This document shows, piece by piece, positions 13,633 to 21,560 of a stretch of DNA of 58,111 bases (the stretch's first letter is position 1; every line of letters starts with the position of its first letter). Both the position numbers and the translations under genes were made by a program. The notes under the pieces are model-generated. The model worked only from the letters and a program-made list of their open reading frames with translations, searched no databases and had not been told where the DNA came from. Source of the DNA: Clostridium porci (GTDB taxonomy: Bacteria > Bacillota > Clostridia > Lachnospirales > Lachnospiraceae); NCBI RefSeq assembly GCF_009696375.1, contig NZ_VUMD01000020.1, positions 1 through 58,111 on the forward strand, read 5' to 3'.

Positions 13633-15264
13633 ATGTATCAACACCAGGAATTTTCCATAGATATAAACCTGGAAATCGTCACAGTTCACGCACTGCATAT
13701 TTTTGAAAGAATGAATGAACATGCTGAATTAAACTTAAGCGGAATCTGCAGGGCGGTACAGAATAGGATTCCGGAAAAGCAAGCTGTCACAGTAATGGAC
13801 AGAAATGGAAGTATAATCTTTTGTGGTAGGATTCATGATATAAAGCTGAAATATGACAAGGAATTTTTGAGCTTTCAGCTAAAAGCATATTCTGCTTCTT
13901 GTGAAATGGATGGAATGAAAAGAAGACGGGTATTTCAGGACTTGGATATGACCTATGAGCAGATCCTGTTTGAAGTTTTAAGATCCTATAAAAGCTCCTC
14001 TCATCTCGATCAAGTAACGAATGGGGCCAAAATTCCTCATAGTATTGTGCAGTTTGATGAAACCGATTGGGAGTTCCTTAAACGGTTATCCTCACACTTT
14101 AACACAGGTATATGGGCAAATTGTAAATCTTCATCTATCCAGCTCTTTTTTGGAGCTTCCAGCAGGGAGAAGGGGATTCTGGAAGGGGAAGAATTAACTA
14201 ATAACACTAATTTATTGAAAGAACAGGAGCAGTTAACAATTCAAACACATAAGCAGGCTGAGCTTGGCTGCCGGATTTCTTATAAAGGAAGTCTATATTT
14301 GATAAAATCCACTGAAAGCTTGATAAAAAGGGGAGAGTTACTCTATCAATCCCTTTTAGAAAGGACAAGGGGTGCTTCTTTCCCGTATTTACCGAATACG
14401 AAGCTAGCAGGCCTGCACCTTTGGGCTGTTGTAAAAGAAATTAACCGCAATAAGCTTCGTGTTAAATATCCTATAGAGGATTATGCACAAGGAAATACAC
14501 CCTGGCTGCCATTTGCTGGTGAAGAAAATAATGAGGCGGGATATTACATGCCAGAGCCTGGAGACGAAGTGGAAGTGACCTTTCCTGATCTGGTAGAGGC
14601 TCACGCCTTCATAAGCGCTGCCAGAAGAAGGATGAAGCAAACAAATCCTGAGAAACACAATATGAAATATTTAAGAAATAAGGAGGGGCTTGGGCTGTAC
14701 ATGGACGAGGAAAAGCTTAGTATATCCTCAGGAATGGAGCGTGCTGCGATTGTAATGCATCAGGACGGATGCATTCACATAAAAGCGTCAGAAACCCTTC
14801 ATATCAGTGCAGAATCAGATCTGGAAATCGGAGGGCGGACAGGAAACGTAACCATTCATGCGGAAGATAGTATAACATTCCAGAGCGGGGAGACGGGAGC
14901 CAGCAAAATAACGTTTGATTCTGACAGCCATATAAGCTGCAAGGCGTTGCAACAGGTAGTAGTCAGCGGCAGTGGAATTGTCTCGGACACAGAAGAAACA
15001 TCCGGGCAGGCAAATACAGGCATAAGCTCCGATAAGGTGCGTAATGCAGTCATGGCATTATCAGGGGTAGAATTTTTATCAAAGAGCGCTGCGGGGACAA
15101 TGGATGTTCAAGATGCCCGGAAAATAATGAATCATTTATTAGGAAGGGATATGAATGAGATCGGCACAGAGGCTTCAGATGATAATTGGATCAAACAAAC
15201 GCTGTTTGAAAATAATGAAAGGTTATTTAATTCTTTTTCCTATGGCGAAAGCAAACGAGGGTAA
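13633..15264 (+). CDS. VgrG-type spike protein 2 with C-terminal extension
   Basis: This second spike protein (543 residues from ATG 13633) is clearly diverged from VgrG1. The gp27-like hub (about 1-255) includes 'DETDWEFLKRLSSHFNTGI', the same hub motif as VgrG1. The OB fold lies at about 262-335 ('LWAVVKEINRNKLRVKYPI', 'YYMPEPGDEVEVTFPD'). The beta-helix lies at about 345-435 ('IHIKASETLHISAESDLEI', 'VTIHAEDSITFQSGE'). Unlike VgrG1 it carries about 100 extra residues at the end, Ser/Thr-rich then helical ('KVRNAVMALSGVEFL', 'DNWIKQTLFENNERLF'), possibly a cargo-docking tail. ATG 13633 is chosen because AGGAGG lies at about 13616. ATG 13606 in the same frame is the alternative. It closes the VgrG island. 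Confidence 0.83.
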   Translation: MYQHQEFSIDINLEIVTVHALHIFERMNEHAELNLSGICRAVQNRIPEKQAVTVMDRNGSIIFCGRIHDIKLKYDKEFLSFQLKAYSASCEMDGMKRRRVFQDLDMTYEQILFEVLRSYKSSSHLDQVTNGAKIPHSIVQFDETDWEFLKRLSSHFNTGIWANCKSSSIQLFFGASSREKGILEGEELTNNTNLLKEQEQLTIQTHKQAELGCRISYKGSLYLIKSTESLIKRGELLYQSLLERTRGASFPYLPNTKLAGLHLWAVVKEINRNKLRVKYPIEDYAQGNTPWLPFAGEENNEAGYYMPEPGDEVEVTFPDLVEAHAFISAARRRMKQTNPEKHNMKYLRNKEGLGLYMDEEKLSISSGMERAAIVMHQDGCIHIKASETLHISAESDLEIGGRTGNVTIHAEDSITFQSGETGASKITFDSDSHISCKALQQVVVSGSGIVSDTEETSGQANTGISSDKVRNAVMALSGVEFLSKSAAGTMDVQDARKIMNHLLGRDMNEIGTEASDDNWIKQTLFENNERLFNSFSYGESKRG

Positions 15265-15333
15265 TGATATGATTCGGAAGGGGTGACGGAGCTGGCTTTA
15301 CAAAAGAAATAATTTCTGAATTTAAAAATCCAG

Positions 15334-15362
15334 TTGACACGCTGCGGATAAATATGGTATTC
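15334..15362 (+). promoter_or_regulatory. Sigma-A promoter for the structured RNA/polyamine operon
   Basis: TTGACA (15334-15339) and TATTCT (15357-15362) are separated by 17 bases. The predicted start is near 15369, directly before the structured RNA. Confidence 0.85.
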
Positions 15363-15368
15363 TTTGTT

Positions 15369-15659
15369 TCAGTGTGAAGATATGGATATGTTTTCATGCA
15401 AATATGACCACTCCCCGGGGAGTTAAGCCCATACGGACAGGCGGGTCAGTTGCCGGGCGTGGGAAACCACATTATTGATTGAGTTAGAAGCTCAAATTTT
15501 ATAAGTTGATTACTTTATAATCAGTGCGATTGCACATCATCTTGTGAAACGATCAATAAATGCAGGACAACATATTTGCTATGGGAACATGGAAACGGGA
15601 ATAGTGGTAATAGTTTGTGTAAAATTGCGTGCAGATGATGTAGAATCATCTGCTTTTTT
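15369..15659 (+). ncRNA. Structured RNA with closing helix and own terminator; raiA-motif-like candidate
   Basis: This is a discrete transcription unit of about 290 nt between the promoter at 15334 and the terminator at 15631-15659. Its 5' and 3' parts pair through 19 bp with one bulge (15388-15406 with 15571-15590). Inside are a 14-nt palindrome, ACTCCCCGGGGAGT (15410-15423), and a GCCC/GGGC-GGC/GCC hairpin (15427-15458). A GNRA hairpin, GTGG-GAAA-CCAC, lies at 15459-15470. A 9-bp helix (15472-15480 with 15551-15559) encloses further hairpins including GTGC-GATT-GCAC (15524-15535). The GC-rich 15410-15470 block looks like a conserved core. Size, multibranch fold and host fit the raiA-motif RNA of anaerobic Firmicutes, but I cannot confirm the consensus. 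A 6S RNA or a polyamine-operon leader is also possible. It could act in cis on the decarboxylase gene, 30 bases after the terminator. Confidence 0.65.
15631..15659 (+). terminator. Rho-independent terminator before the arginine decarboxylase gene
   Basis: GCAGATGA (15631-15638) pairs with TCATCTGC (15646-15653) over a 7-nt loop and is followed by six Ts. It would release the structured RNA, or act as an attenuator for the polyamine operon. Confidence 0.9.
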
Positions 15660-15688
15660 GTTGTATTTTGACCGGAAGGAGATTCACA

Positions 15689-17167
15689 ATGGAAAAGAGA
15701 AGCCAGAAGAGAGCTCCCATTTATGAAGCTCTGGAAATGTTTAAGAGACGGCGCGTGGTTCCCTTTGATGTACCGGGTCATAAAAGGGGAAGGGGAAATC
15801 CTGAGCTGGCAAGTCTGCTGGGGGAGAATTGCGTGGGGCTGGACGTAAACTCCATGAAGCCTCTGGACAATCTCTGCCATCCTGTATCGGTTATCCGTGA
15901 GGCGGAGGAGCTGGCGGCGGAGGCTTTCCACGCGGCCAACGCCTTTTTGATGGTGGGCGGCACCACCTCGGCGGTGCAGGGAATGATCCTGTCCGTCTGC
16001 AAGGCAGGAGATAAAATTATCCTGCCCCGGAATGTCCATAAAAGCGTTATCAATGCTCTGATTCTGTGCGGAGCGGTTCCTGTTTATGTTAATCCAGAGG
16101 TGAACAGCATACTGGGAATCTCTCTTGGTATGGAGCTTCGTCAGGTAGAGCAGGTTATGAAAGCGAATCCGGACGCGGTGGCGGTATTTGTGAATAATCC
16201 TACCTATTATGGTATCTGCTCGGATCTCCCATCCATTGTCAGGCTGGCTCATAGCTGCGGCATGAAGGTGCTGGCAGATGAGGCTCACGGCACCCATCTG
16301 TACTTTGGAGAAGGACTTCCGGTATCAGCTATGGCAGCAGGAGCGGATATGGCGGCTGTTTCTATGCATAAATCGGGAGGAAGCCTGACGCAAAGCTCTC
16401 TCCTTCTCCTGAATCAGGGTATAAATGCCGATTATGTAAGGCAGATCATTAATCTGACCCAAACCACCAGCGCCTCCTATCTGCTTTTGTCCAGCCTGGA
16501 TATTTCCAGACGGAACCTGGCCTTAAGAGGGAGGGAATCCTTTGCCAGAGTGGTGGAGATGGCAGAGTATGCCAGGCAGGAAATCAATGACATCGGAGGC
16601 TTTTATGCATATGGAAGGGATTTGGTCAACGGTACAAGCATCTTTGACTATGACGTTACAAAGCTCTCTGTCTATACCTTGGACAACGGCTTGGCAGGAA
16701 TTGAGGTGTACGATCTGCTGAGGGACGAGTATGATATTCAGATAGAGTTTGGAGACATCTGCAATATCCTTGCCTACATTTCCATTGGAGACAGGATTCA
16801 GGATATCGAACGGCTGGTGGGGGCTTTGGCGGATATTGAGCGCCTGTATAAAAAAGATCGGGCTGGTATGCTTTCCGGTGAGTATATTGCTCCCAGAGTA
16901 GTTGTTTCTCCACAGAAAGCATTTTATTCGGATAAGGAGTCGGTGCCGGTGAAAGAAGCGGCCGGCCGGATCAGCGGGGAATTTGTTATGTGCTATCCTC
17001 CTGGAATCCCTATCCTGGCTCCCGGTGAGGAGATTACAGATGAGATTACAGAATATATTCTCTACGCAAAGGAAAAAGGCTGCTCCATGCAGGGGACAGA
17101 AGATCCGAAAATAGAGAATCTGATGGTTCTGGAAAGGAGAGAGGTTCATGGAGATATGGTTTTCTGA
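15689..17167 (+). CDS. speA: Arginine decarboxylase (Orn/Lys/Arg decarboxylase family, aspartate-aminotransferase fold)
   Basis: This PLP enzyme is predicted to convert arginine to agmatine, the first step of the polyamine route here. The 492-residue length matches Bacillus-type SpeA rather than the longer proteobacterial enzymes with a wing domain. Landmarks are 'PFDVPGHKRGRGNPEL' at the N-terminus, the 'MVGGTTSAVQGMI' PLP-phosphate loop, 'VLADEAHGTHLYF' with the cofactor-binding Asp, and 'SMHKSGGSLTQ' with the PLP lysine at 228. The family also contains lysine and ornithine decarboxylases. Arginine is chosen because agmatine deiminase and N-carbamoylputrescine amidase lie in the same operon. 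The start at ATG 15689 follows GGAAGGAGA. Its last 20 bases overlap speE. Confidence 0.9.
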   Translation: MEKRSQKRAPIYEALEMFKRRRVVPFDVPGHKRGRGNPELASLLGENCVGLDVNSMKPLDNLCHPVSVIREAEELAAEAFHAANAFLMVGGTTSAVQGMILSVCKAGDKIILPRNVHKSVINALILCGAVPVYVNPEVNSILGISLGMELRQVEQVMKANPDAVAVFVNNPTYYGICSDLPSIVRLAHSCGMKVLADEAHGTHLYFGEGLPVSAMAAGADMAAVSMHKSGGSLTQSSLLLLNQGINADYVRQIINLTQTTSASYLLLSSLDISRRNLALRGRESFARVVEMAEYARQEINDIGGFYAYGRDLVNGTSIFDYDVTKLSVYTLDNGLAGIEVYDLLRDEYDIQIEFGDICNILAYISIGDRIQDIERLVGALADIERLYKKDRAGMLSGEYIAPRVVVSPQKAFYSDKESVPVKEAAGRISGEFVMCYPPGIPILAPGEEITDEITEYILYAKEKGCSMQGTEDPKIENLMVLERREVHGDMVF

Positions 17168-18008
17168 GCTTCACACGGATAATGTGAAGCTGTCAGTGCG
17201 GATAGACAGACAGATTTTCAGCGGTGCAAGCGAGTACCAGAGAATCGATGTGTTTGAGTCGGAGGAATTTGGCAAATTTATCGCCCTGGATGGAGCCATT
17301 GTATTTTCGGAAAAGGATGAGTTTATCTATGACGAGATGGTGACTCATGTGCCTATGGCAGTTCATCCAGATGTTAAGGATGTGTTGATTATCGGCGGAG
17401 GGGACGGCGGGGTGGCTAAGGAGCTGCTTCGTTATCCAGGTATCCGATCCATCGACCTAGTGGAGACAGACCGGCTTTTTGTGAAGGTCTGCAAAGAAAT
17501 ATTTCCCCGCTTGTCTGCCGGGTTGAAGGATGAGAGAGTGAGGGTGTACTATGACGACGGACTTCGTTTCCTGCGGAGTAAATGTGAAGTCTATGACCTG
17601 ATCATTAATGATTCTACCGATCCCTTTGGCTATACGGAAGGGCTGTTCACCAAGGAGTTTTACGGAAGCTGCTATAAGGCTTTGAGAAAAGATGGCATTA
17701 TGGTGTATCAGCACGGAAGTCCGTTTTACAGCGAGGATGAGATGGCCTGCCGCAGCATGCACAGGAAGGCATACCGGTCTTTTCCTATCAGCCGGGTATA
17801 CCAGGCCCATATACCAACCTGCGCTTCTGGTTACTGGCTGTTTGGCTTTGCCTCTAAGAAATATCATCCTGTAACGGATTTCAAGCCTGAGAAGTGGAAC
17901 AGGCTGGAGATAGATACGAAGTATTATACTACGAACCTGCATATGGGTGCCTTTATGCTGCCCAGATATGTGGAGGCTTTATTGGAAGAGGAGGAAGAAC
18001 GGATATGA
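17148..18008 (+). CDS. speE: Spermidine synthase family aminopropyltransferase
   Basis: This 286-residue protein is a Rossmann-fold aminopropyltransferase that normally moves the aminopropyl group of decarboxylated SAM to putrescine. An N-terminal beta domain ('SVRIDRQIFSG', 'DGAIVFSEKDEFIYDEM') precedes the cofactor loop 'IIGGGDGGVAKELL'. 'DLVETDRLFVKVC' and the catalytic-loop signature 'NDSTDPFGYTEGLF' follow. The key acidic residues of the family are in place. The start at ATG 17148 lies inside the end of speA behind AAGGAGAG, and the stop overlaps the next start (ATGA). The SAM decarboxylase SpeD that would feed it is not in the window, so the acceptor and donor in vivo are uncertain. Confidence 0.9.
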   Translation: MEIWFSELHTDNVKLSVRIDRQIFSGASEYQRIDVFESEEFGKFIALDGAIVFSEKDEFIYDEMVTHVPMAVHPDVKDVLIIGGGDGGVAKELLRYPGIRSIDLVETDRLFVKVCKEIFPRLSAGLKDERVRVYYDDGLRFLRSKCEVYDLIINDSTDPFGYTEGLFTKEFYGSCYKALRKDGIMVYQHGSPFYSEDEMACRSMHRKAYRSFPISRVYQAHIPTCASGYWLFGFASKKYHPVTDFKPEKWNRLEIDTKYYTTNLHMGAFMLPRYVEALLEEEEERI

Positions 18009-19285
18009 GCAGATTATTGGTGATTGGATGCGGCGGCGTAGCCTCCGTTGCCATCCGCAAATGCTGCCAGAACAGCGGTATTTTCAGTGAGATTATGATT
18101 GCCAGCAGGAGGAAGGAGAAGTGTGATGCGCTGAAGGCAAAGCTTCAGGGGACTACCGGCACGCGGATCGACACGGCACAGGTGGATGGAAATTGCGCTA
18201 AGGAGGTCATCAGCCTGATCCGGGCCTATAAGCCTGACGCAGTGCTTAATGTAGCCCTTCCCTATCAGGATTTGACAATTATGGATGCCTGCCTGGCTAC
18301 AGGAACGGACTATATTGACACAGCCAACTATGAGCCTGAGGATACAAACGATCCCCATTGGAGGAGAATGTATGAAAAACGCTGCAGAGAGCTTGGCTTT
18401 ACAGCCCTTTTTGACTATTCCTGGCAGTGGGATTACAGGGAGCGGTTTGAAAAGGCTGGTATTACAGCCCTTTTGGGAAGCGGCTTTGATCCTGGAGTCA
18501 CAGGTGTGTTCTCGGCCTATGCCTTGAAGCATTATTTTGATGAGATACATACCATAGATATTCTGGACTGCAACGGAGGGGATCACGGCTATCCATTTGC
18601 CACGAATTTTAATCCAGAAATCAACCTGCGGGAGGTATCTTCTCCCGGCTCCTACTGGGAGGATGGAAGATGGATAGAAACTAAGCCGGTGGAGCTTAAG
18701 TCACGGTACGATTTCCCGCAGGTGGGAGTAAAGGACATGTATCTTCTGCACCACGAGGAGATTGAATCTCTGGCTAAGAACATACCTGGCGTAAAGAGAA
18801 TCCGGTTTTTTATGACCTTTGGCCAGAGCTATCTGACCCATATGAAGTGCTTGGAAAATGTAGGCCTGCTGTCTACCTCTCCTGTCTTATATGAGGGCCG
18901 GGAGATTGTTCCAATTCAGTTTCTAAAGGCCCTTTTGCCAGATCCGGCTGCTCTTGGGCCAAGAACAGTAGGAAAGACAAACATTGGCTGCATCTTTACC
19001 GGGATCAAGTACGGGAAGGAAAAGAGCATTTATATTTATAACGTGTGCGATCACCAGGCATGCTACCGGGAGGTGGAATCCCAGGCAGTTTCCTATACCA
19101 CAGGAGTGCCTGCTATGATTGGGGCCATGATGGTGGTAACAGGACAGTGGAAGAAGCCGGGAGTTTTCAATGTAGAGGAATTTGATCCAGATCCATATAT
19201 GGAGGCCTTAAATCGCTGGGGGCTGCCTTGGTTGGTGTGCGAAAACCCGGCTCCGGTAAAGGTGTGGAGAGCAGATGAGGAGTGA
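18005..19285 (+). CDS. Carboxynorspermidine/carboxyspermidine dehydrogenase (saccharopine dehydrogenase family)
   Basis: This 426-residue NADPH-dependent enzyme of the Lys9/saccharopine dehydrogenase family condenses aspartate semialdehyde with a diamine to give the carboxylated triamine. The N-terminal Rossmann motif 'LVIGCGGVASVAIRKC' is at residues 4-19. 'NVALPYQDLTIMDACLATG' and 'GSGFDPGVTGVFSAYA' are family hallmarks. Pairing with the nspC-type decarboxylase gene that overlaps its end confirms the carboxy(nor)spermidine route over lysine metabolism. With putrescine as the operon product the expected output is carboxyspermidine. An agmatine-based variant of this route, known from cyanobacteria, cannot be ruled out. 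The start at ATG 18005 forms an ATGA overlap with speE. Confidence 0.88.
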   Translation: MSRLLVIGCGGVASVAIRKCCQNSGIFSEIMIASRRKEKCDALKAKLQGTTGTRIDTAQVDGNCAKEVISLIRAYKPDAVLNVALPYQDLTIMDACLATGTDYIDTANYEPEDTNDPHWRRMYEKRCRELGFTALFDYSWQWDYRERFEKAGITALLGSGFDPGVTGVFSAYALKHYFDEIHTIDILDCNGGDHGYPFATNFNPEINLREVSSPGSYWEDGRWIETKPVELKSRYDFPQVGVKDMYLLHHEEIESLAKNIPGVKRIRFFMTFGQSYLTHMKCLENVGLLSTSPVLYEGREIVPIQFLKALLPDPAALGPRTVGKTNIGCIFTGIKYGKEKSIYIYNVCDHQACYREVESQAVSYTTGVPAMIGAMMVVTGQWKKPGVFNVEEFDPDPYMEALNRWGLPWLVCENPAPVKVWRADEE

Positions 19286-20414
19286 GAGGGTGAGGATGGA
19301 TGAGCTGCCTACTCCCTGCTATGTGATTGATGAGGGAAAGCTGGAGGACAATCTGAGGATTCTCAGGCAGGTTCAGGAGCGGACTGGCTGCCGGATTCTG
19401 CTGGCCCAGAAGGCATTCTCCTGTTTTTATGAATATCCCTTAATAGGAAGATACCTGAAGGGAACCACCGCCAGCGGGCTATATGAGGCAAGGCTGGGAT
19501 ATGAGGAGATGGGATTAGAGAATCATGTATTTTCTCCAGCCTACAAAGAGGAGGACTTCCCGGAGCTGACAGAATGCTGCGATCATATTACTTTCAATTC
19601 CCTGACCCAGCTGGAGAAGTTTAAGGATCGGTGCGGCAGGGCGGAACGGGGCTTGCGTATTAATCCACAGCTCTCTACCCAGGAGGGTCATGCCATCTAT
19701 GATCCCTGTGCGCCAGGCTCCAGGCTGGGAGTAAGGATTCAGGACTTTCGGGAGGAATATCTTCCCTTTATTGACGGCTTTCATTTTCATACTTTGTGCC
19801 AGCAGGACGCGGATGCATTAAAAAAGACGCTGGACGCGGTGGAGGCGCAGTTCGGCCCTTACCTTCATCAGGTGTCATGGATCAATATGGGCGGAGGCCA
19901 CCATATAACCAGGAAGGGATATAATATAGATCTGCTGGAGCAGTGCGTCTGCCGCATGAAGGACATCTACGGCCTTACCGTATACCTGGAGCCTGGGGAG
20001 GCGGTAGCGTTGGATGCCGGCTATCTGGTGACGCAGGTTATGGATGTGGTGGAAAATGACGGTATCCGAACTCTGATTCTGGATGCCTCTGCCGCCTGCC
20101 ATATGCCCGATGTGCTGGAGATGCCCTACCGGCCGCCTCTTAAGAACAGCGGCCTGCCAGGGGAGAGGGCATACACCTATCGTCTTTCCTCCTGTACCTG
20201 CCTGGCCGGAGACATTATAGGGGATTACTCCTTTGACAGGGAGGCGGAGCCTGGGGATAAGCTGTACTTTATGGATATGGCGATTTACTCCATGGTGAAG
20301 AATAATACCTTTAACGGGATGGCCCTGCCGTCCATTGCAGTGATGGACAAAGAGGGAGCATGCCGGATAATCCGTACCTTTGGCTATGAAGATTTTAAAC
20401 GCAGGCTGTCATAA
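19275..20414 (+). CDS. nspC: Carboxynorspermidine/carboxyspermidine decarboxylase
   Basis: This PLP-dependent decarboxylase of the alanine-racemase fold removes the carboxyl group from carboxyspermidine to give spermidine. It has 379 residues from ATG 19275. Visible features are 'PTPCYVIDEGKLEDNLRIL' at the N-terminus and the PLP lysine in 'LLAQKAFSCF'. 'GFHFHTLCQQDADAL', 'INMGGGHHITRKGY' and 'YLEPGEAVALDAGYL' are all typical of NspC. The catalytic Cys/Asp region appears in 'SSCTCLAGDIIGDY'. The start may instead be ATG 19296, which gives the family-typical short N-terminus; both are in frame. It overlaps the dehydrogenase gene by 11 bases, so the two enzymes are made together. Confidence 0.92.
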   Translation: MRSERVRMDELPTPCYVIDEGKLEDNLRILRQVQERTGCRILLAQKAFSCFYEYPLIGRYLKGTTASGLYEARLGYEEMGLENHVFSPAYKEEDFPELTECCDHITFNSLTQLEKFKDRCGRAERGLRINPQLSTQEGHAIYDPCAPGSRLGVRIQDFREEYLPFIDGFHFHTLCQQDADALKKTLDAVEAQFGPYLHQVSWINMGGGHHITRKGYNIDLLEQCVCRMKDIYGLTVYLEPGEAVALDAGYLVTQVMDVVENDGIRTLILDASAACHMPDVLEMPYRPPLKNSGLPGERAYTYRLSSCTCLAGDIIGDYSFDREAEPGDKLYFMDMAIYSMVKNNTFNGMALPSIAVMDKEGACRIIRTFGYEDFKRRLS

Positions 20415-20441
20415 ATTTCATAAGAATTTCAGGGAGAATAT

Positions 20442-21560
20442 ATGAAACATTTGAGAGGAATTCCGGCAGAAGACGGCTTTAGAATGCCGGGGGAATTTGA
20501 GCCCCATGAGGGCTGTATTATGATCTGGCCCTGCCGCCCTGGCTCCTGGGGATACGACGCTTCCAGAGCCAGGAGGGCCTTTGCCCAGGTGGCAGAGGCC
20601 ATTGCTGACAGTGAACAGGTCATAATGCTGACAGAGAAGGAGGGCTTGCCCTCTGCCCAAAGGATGCTTTCATCTCGTATTTTAGTTGTTCCCATGGAGT
20701 CAGATGATGCATGGGCCAGAGATACCGGCCCTACCTTTCTTGTAAATGGACAAGGGGATGTGGCAGGTGTTGACTGGCAGTTTAATGCCTGGGGAGGCAG
20801 CTATGATGGTCTGTACCAAAGCTGGGTAAAGGATCAGGAGCTGGCCGAGCGCTTTTGCCAGCGGTTTGGGTATCCCCTGTATGACGCACGGCATTTTGTG
20901 CTGGAGGGAGGCTCCATCCATTCCGACGGTGACGGAACCCTTCTGGTGACGGAGGCCTGCCTATTGAGTCCGGGACGCAATCCTGAGATGACAAAGGAAG
21001 AAATTGAAGGACAGCTAAAGGATTATCTGGGAGCAGAAAAGGTGATTTGGCTTCCCAGTGGCATTTATCAGGATGAAACCAATGAGCATGTAGATAACGT
21101 ATGCGCCTTTGCGCGGCCCGGAGAAGTGCTTCTGGCCTGGACGGAGGACAGGGAAGATCCTCAGTATGAGATGAGTCAAAGGAATTACGAGATCCTGGCG
21201 GCAGAAACCGATCATAAAGGAAGGCGTTTTCTGATTCACAAACTGCCTGTTCCGCGGAAGCCTGTGCGCCTTACAGAGAATGAGGCATCAGCCTTGCTTG
21301 CAGAACCTGGTGAGGATAAGAGAGTTCCTGGAGAGAGAATGGCGGCCAGCTATGTAAACTTCTATCTTTCCAATGGAGGAGTTATCCTTCCTCAATTCGG
21401 AGATGAGAATGATGGGACGGCAAAAGAGATTCTGGGCAGCTGTTTTCCGGATCGCAGGCTTGTGCCTGTATATGCCAGGGATATTATAATAGGCGGAGGA
21501 AACATACACTGCATTACCCAGCAGATACCAGCTGGGAGGATAAGAAGGAGGTTTCTATGA
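20442..21560 (+). CDS. aguA: Agmatine deiminase
   Basis: This enzyme converts agmatine to N-carbamoylputrescine and ammonia. The 372-residue protein belongs to the peptidyl-arginine-deiminase-like guanidino-group hydrolases. Visible features are 'GFRMPGEFEPHEGCIMIWP', 'DDAWARDTGPTFLVN' and 'VLEGGSIHSDGDGTLLVTE', 'ETNEHVDNVCAFARPGEVL', and the nucleophile Cys357 in 'GGGNIHCITQQIP'. All the conserved Asp, His and Cys positions are present. The start at ATG 20442 follows CAGGGAGAA. The stop overlaps the aguB start (ATGA), so the two act as a pair to make putrescine from the agmatine supplied by SpeA. Confidence 0.95.
   Translation: MKHLRGIPAEDGFRMPGEFEPHEGCIMIWPCRPGSWGYDASRARRAFAQVAEAIADSEQVIMLTEKEGLPSAQRMLSSRILVVPMESDDAWARDTGPTFLVNGQGDVAGVDWQFNAWGGSYDGLYQSWVKDQELAERFCQRFGYPLYDARHFVLEGGSIHSDGDGTLLVTEACLLSPGRNPEMTKEEIEGQLKDYLGAEKVIWLPSGIYQDETNEHVDNVCAFARPGEVLLAWTEDREDPQYEMSQRNYEILAAETDHKGRRFLIHKLPVPRKPVRLTENEASALLAEPGEDKRVPGERMAASYVNFYLSNGGVILPQFGDENDGTAKEILGSCFPDRRLVPVYARDIIIGGGNIHCITQQIPAGRIRRRFL

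Noticed and set aside
6071-15264. Ordinary prophage or complete type VI/eCIS locus
   Set aside because: No capsid, terminase, portal, sheath, tube, lysis or ATPase gene is present, so only a spike-effector cassette can be claimed.
15369-15659. Definite 6S RNA or known riboswitch call
   Set aside because: The interior is multibranched rather than a rod with one central bubble, and no consensus I know could be matched with confidence.
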